Shown: positions 4,049 to 5,856 of the stretch, piece by piece | How positions within the stretch are numbered: position 1 is the first letter of the stretch | Layout of the letters: each line of letters begins with the position of its first letter | Origin: Thermogutta sp. | Lineage (GTDB): Bacteria; Planctomycetota; Planctomycetia; Pirellulales; Thermoguttaceae | NCBI GenBank assembly: GCA_012798155.1 | Contig: JAAZNR010000463.1 | Span: 1 to 5,856, forward strand | Direction of reading: 5' to 3' | Length of the DNA stretch: 5,856 bases | Translations under genes and position numbers: made by a program | The notes under the pieces: model-generated | Told to the model about the DNA's origin: nothing | What the model saw: only the letters and a program-made list of their open reading frames with translations | Databases searched by the model: none

Positions 4049-5849
4049 GCGACGCAAAGCTGATTCGCGGATCCACGACGGTATACAGAATATCCGTCAA
4101 TAAGATACTGACCAAGACGACGATCGCGTCGATATAAATCAAGGCCATCAAGGTCGGATAGTCCTTCTGTTCGATCGACTCCCAGCTCAGCCGCCCCATG
4201 CCGTGAATCCCGAAGATATATTCCACAAGCACGGAACCGCCCAGAAGAGCCGGCAAGAATGACGAGAAGAGGGTGAGAATGGGGATCAATGCGTTCCGCA
4301 TCGCGTGTTTGAAGATCACCTTGGATTCCGGCAGCCCCTTCGCCCGGGCAGTGCGAATATAGTCTTGCGATATGACGTCCAGCATGGCGGTCCGCGAATA
4401 CATCGCCAGGCCGGCCAAGCTGAACAGCGAGAGGCAGACCACGGGCAAAAAGGCGTGCCACAGATAGTCCAGCAAATAAAGCCCCCATCCGAAGCGGTCC
4501 GCCTCCGGCGAGTGCAGCCCCATCATGGGAAACCATTTCAGGTAGTCGCCGTAGCAGAAGAAGAGCAGCAACAACATGCCGGCGACGAAGGGCGGTATGG
4601 AATATAGAAGAAAGAGCTTCACGGTGATCGCACGGTCGATCCAGGTGTTGCGGTACACGGCGGCCGCGATCCCGGCCGGGATGGCGAGCAAGTAGATCAC
4701 CAATTCCGCCATCAGCATCAGAGGCGCCGAAACCAATACGGCGTTCCAGATCTTGGCGGCGACGGGTTCGCGCGTCTTGGTGGCGGATCGGCCGAATTGA
4801 AACGTCGCCAGCCGCCACAGCATGTGGGCATACTGAGTATCCGCAAAGAGATACACGCAACGCTTCCAGACCGGCGGCTCATATTTCTGCCGGTTCAACT
4901 CGTAGTGAACCAGCCAATTGTCGGCGGCCTCTTGGATCCACTCATCGGGCGCCCGATCGGGCACGTCCAAACGCAGCGGATCCCGAACCAGACGGCGTAG
5001 CGCGAGGGCGGCGAGGAATCTTTCCCGGAGAGAACAGTCCGAAAGGAGTTTTTCGATATAGAATCGCGTGTCGGCCGGGTCGAGGTAATCCAGCTCCTCG
5101 AATAATTCACGGCGGCTAAGGGAGAGCATTTGGCGAAAGCGGGCGTCGAGTTCGGCCCGCCGCTCGTCCGGCAACGGACGTGTCAGCGGTTCCGCGCGGC
5201 GCCACCACTGCCGCCAAGCGCCGACCACGTAGGGCGTCTCCGACTCCTTCGGTACGTGCGAATACGTATAGGTAAAAGGCTGGACGACCATCGCGTTCAA
5301 TGCATGAATGATTCCGATCTTCTCGGAGGGTGCGATGTCGGGCCGGCGGAGCAGCTCGATCAGGGGCGGGACCCCGTGAATGCCCAAGTCCTCGCAGAAG
5401 ACTCGCGCGTAGGCGGTGATCGCTTTGGCCAGGCGGGGATGTTCGGCCGGATCGGCGAGGCGTTGCCGAAACCGGGGAATTCCCAAGGAACGCAAGAAGC
5501 GCATCGCGGCCCGACGATCAGGGGCATTGGGATCCGCGGCCAGCGAGTTCAATTCTTCTACGATCTCGGCTTGGTCGGCGATTAGAAAATGAGCGGCCTG
5601 TCGTACGGCTTCGGAATAGTCGCGAAAATATCGGAAGTTGAGAATCAACGGGCGATCCAGCTTGAGATCCCGTTTTTGAATCAGATAGGCTTCCCGCGTC
5701 TGGGTGCCCTGGCCAGCCAAACCCGTCGCGCCCAACTGCATGAGCAAGGGGTCCCCGGGCGCCAACTGCATGATGCAGAAAGACACTACCGTCACGCCGA
5801 AGAGCGTCGGCAGGATCAGAAATAGGCGTCGAATAATGTAACTCAGCAC
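4032..5849 (-). CDS. oppB: OppB/YejB-like ABC importer permease with large HEAT-like periplasmic insertion
   Basis: This is an inner-membrane permease of the oligopeptide/dipeptide/nickel ABC importer family, forming half of the translocation channel with the OppC-type protein that follows. It has 605 residues against roughly 305-365 for usual family members. TM1 is at about 8-30, after the typical start MLSYIIRRL. The core (about 340-600) has the family sequence FQFGRS (350-355), five further membrane segments (about 371-397, 408-432, 463-484, 522-545, 566-590), the EAA loop that contacts the ATPase (501-523, ARAKG...RNALIP) and the end TDILYTVVDPRISF. Core phrases such as DYLWHAFLPV recall YejB. 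Residues about 80-338 are extra, mostly hydrophilic and helical-looking, with two or three HEAT-like units. TM1 to TM2 is a periplasmic loop in this family, so the insertion should face the periplasm. The start is GTG at 5847-5849. Only 7 bases lie upstream, so its ribosome site cannot be judged and a start beyond the edge is possible. The stop TGA overlaps the next ATG. The substrate cannot be read from the sequence. Confidence 0.93.
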   Translation of the reverse strand: MLSYIIRRLFLILPTLFGVTVVSFCIMQLAPGDPLLMQLGATGLAGQGTQTREAYLIQKRDLKLDRPLILNFRYFRDYSEAVRQAAHFLIADQAEIVEELNSLAADPNAPDRRAAMRFLRSLGIPRFRQRLADPAEHPRLAKAITAYARVFCEDLGIHGVPPLIELLRRPDIAPSEKIGIIHALNAMVVQPFTYTYSHVPKESETPYVVGAWRQWWRRAEPLTRPLPDERRAELDARFRQMLSLSRRELFEELDYLDPADTRFYIEKLLSDCSLRERFLAALALRRLVRDPLRLDVPDRAPDEWIQEAADNWLVHYELNRQKYEPPVWKRCVYLFADTQYAHMLWRLATFQFGRSATKTREPVAAKIWNAVLVSAPLMLMAELVIYLLAIPAGIAAAVYRNTWIDRAITVKLFLLYSIPPFVAGMLLLLFFCYGDYLKWFPMMGLHSPEADRFGWGLYLLDYLWHAFLPVVCLSLFSLAGLAMYSRTAMLDVISQDYIRTARAKGLPESKVIFKHAMRNALIPILTLFSSFLPALLGGSVLVEYIFGIHGMGRLSWESIEQKDYPTLMALIYIDAIVVLVSILLTDILYTVVDPRISFASQDRQR

Positions 5850-5856
5850 GGGACCG

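Noticed and set aside
4036..4860. N-terminal extension of the OppC frame to 4860
   Set aside because: The extension reads oppB in the wrong frame. The ATG at 4033-4035, with its AGGA site and ATGA overlap, gives a family-like N-terminus.
5130..5585. Plus-strand open frame of 151 codons opposite the OppB insertion
   Set aside because: I considered whether the odd OppB insertion might instead be a gene on the other strand. The minus-strand frame runs intact from TM1 to the core, and the plus-strand product shows no motif.

Overview
The window is almost entirely one minus-strand gene cluster for an oligopeptide/dipeptide-type ABC importer. Read right to left, in the direction of transcription, it holds an OppB/YejB-like permease (4032-5849), an OppC/YejE-like permease (2767-4035), an OppD-type ATPase (1409-2452) and an OppF-type ATPase (301-1419). 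No substrate-binding protein, rRNA, tRNA, CRISPR array or transposase gene is visible. The binding protein would be expected beyond the right edge or elsewhere in the genome.

The two permeases overlap by 4 bp (ATGA) and the two ATPases by 11 bp, so each pair looks translationally coupled. Between the pairs lies a 314-bp spacer that appears non-coding. It carries repeats: a palindromic GGGACAGTCCC element near the oppC end, a set of direct and inverted CGCAGAG-type repeats in the middle, and a pseudo-palindrome resembling a LacI-family operator close to the oppD start. The 300 bp left of oppF also look non-coding. They hold three phased 10-bp ATTCGCG units, a 12-bp tandem duplication at the edge and several short palindromes.

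The assembled machine would be a heterodimeric inner-membrane channel (OppB + OppC) driven by a heterodimeric ATPase (OppD + OppF) on the cytoplasmic face. Both ATPases have every catalytic motif and a C-terminal cysteine cluster of the type known to hold an iron-sulfur cluster in this family. The permeases are unusual. OppB carries about 260 extra residues, partly HEAT-like, and OppC about 120 extra residues with two extra hydrophobic segments. In both, the extra sequence lies between TM1 and the core, a loop expected on the periplasmic side. The permease cores resemble YejB/YejE, but YejF is a single fused ATPase whereas here the ATPases are separate.

The organism is probably a Gram-negative-type bacterium of moderately high GC (roughly 60% by eye). 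Enlarged Opp permeases, HEAT-like sequence and abundant dispersed repeats would fit Planctomycetota or a relative. This is an impression from remembered family features, not a proven placement. I see no clearly new system. The most distinctive features are the two permease insertions and the repeat-filled spacer that splits the cluster.
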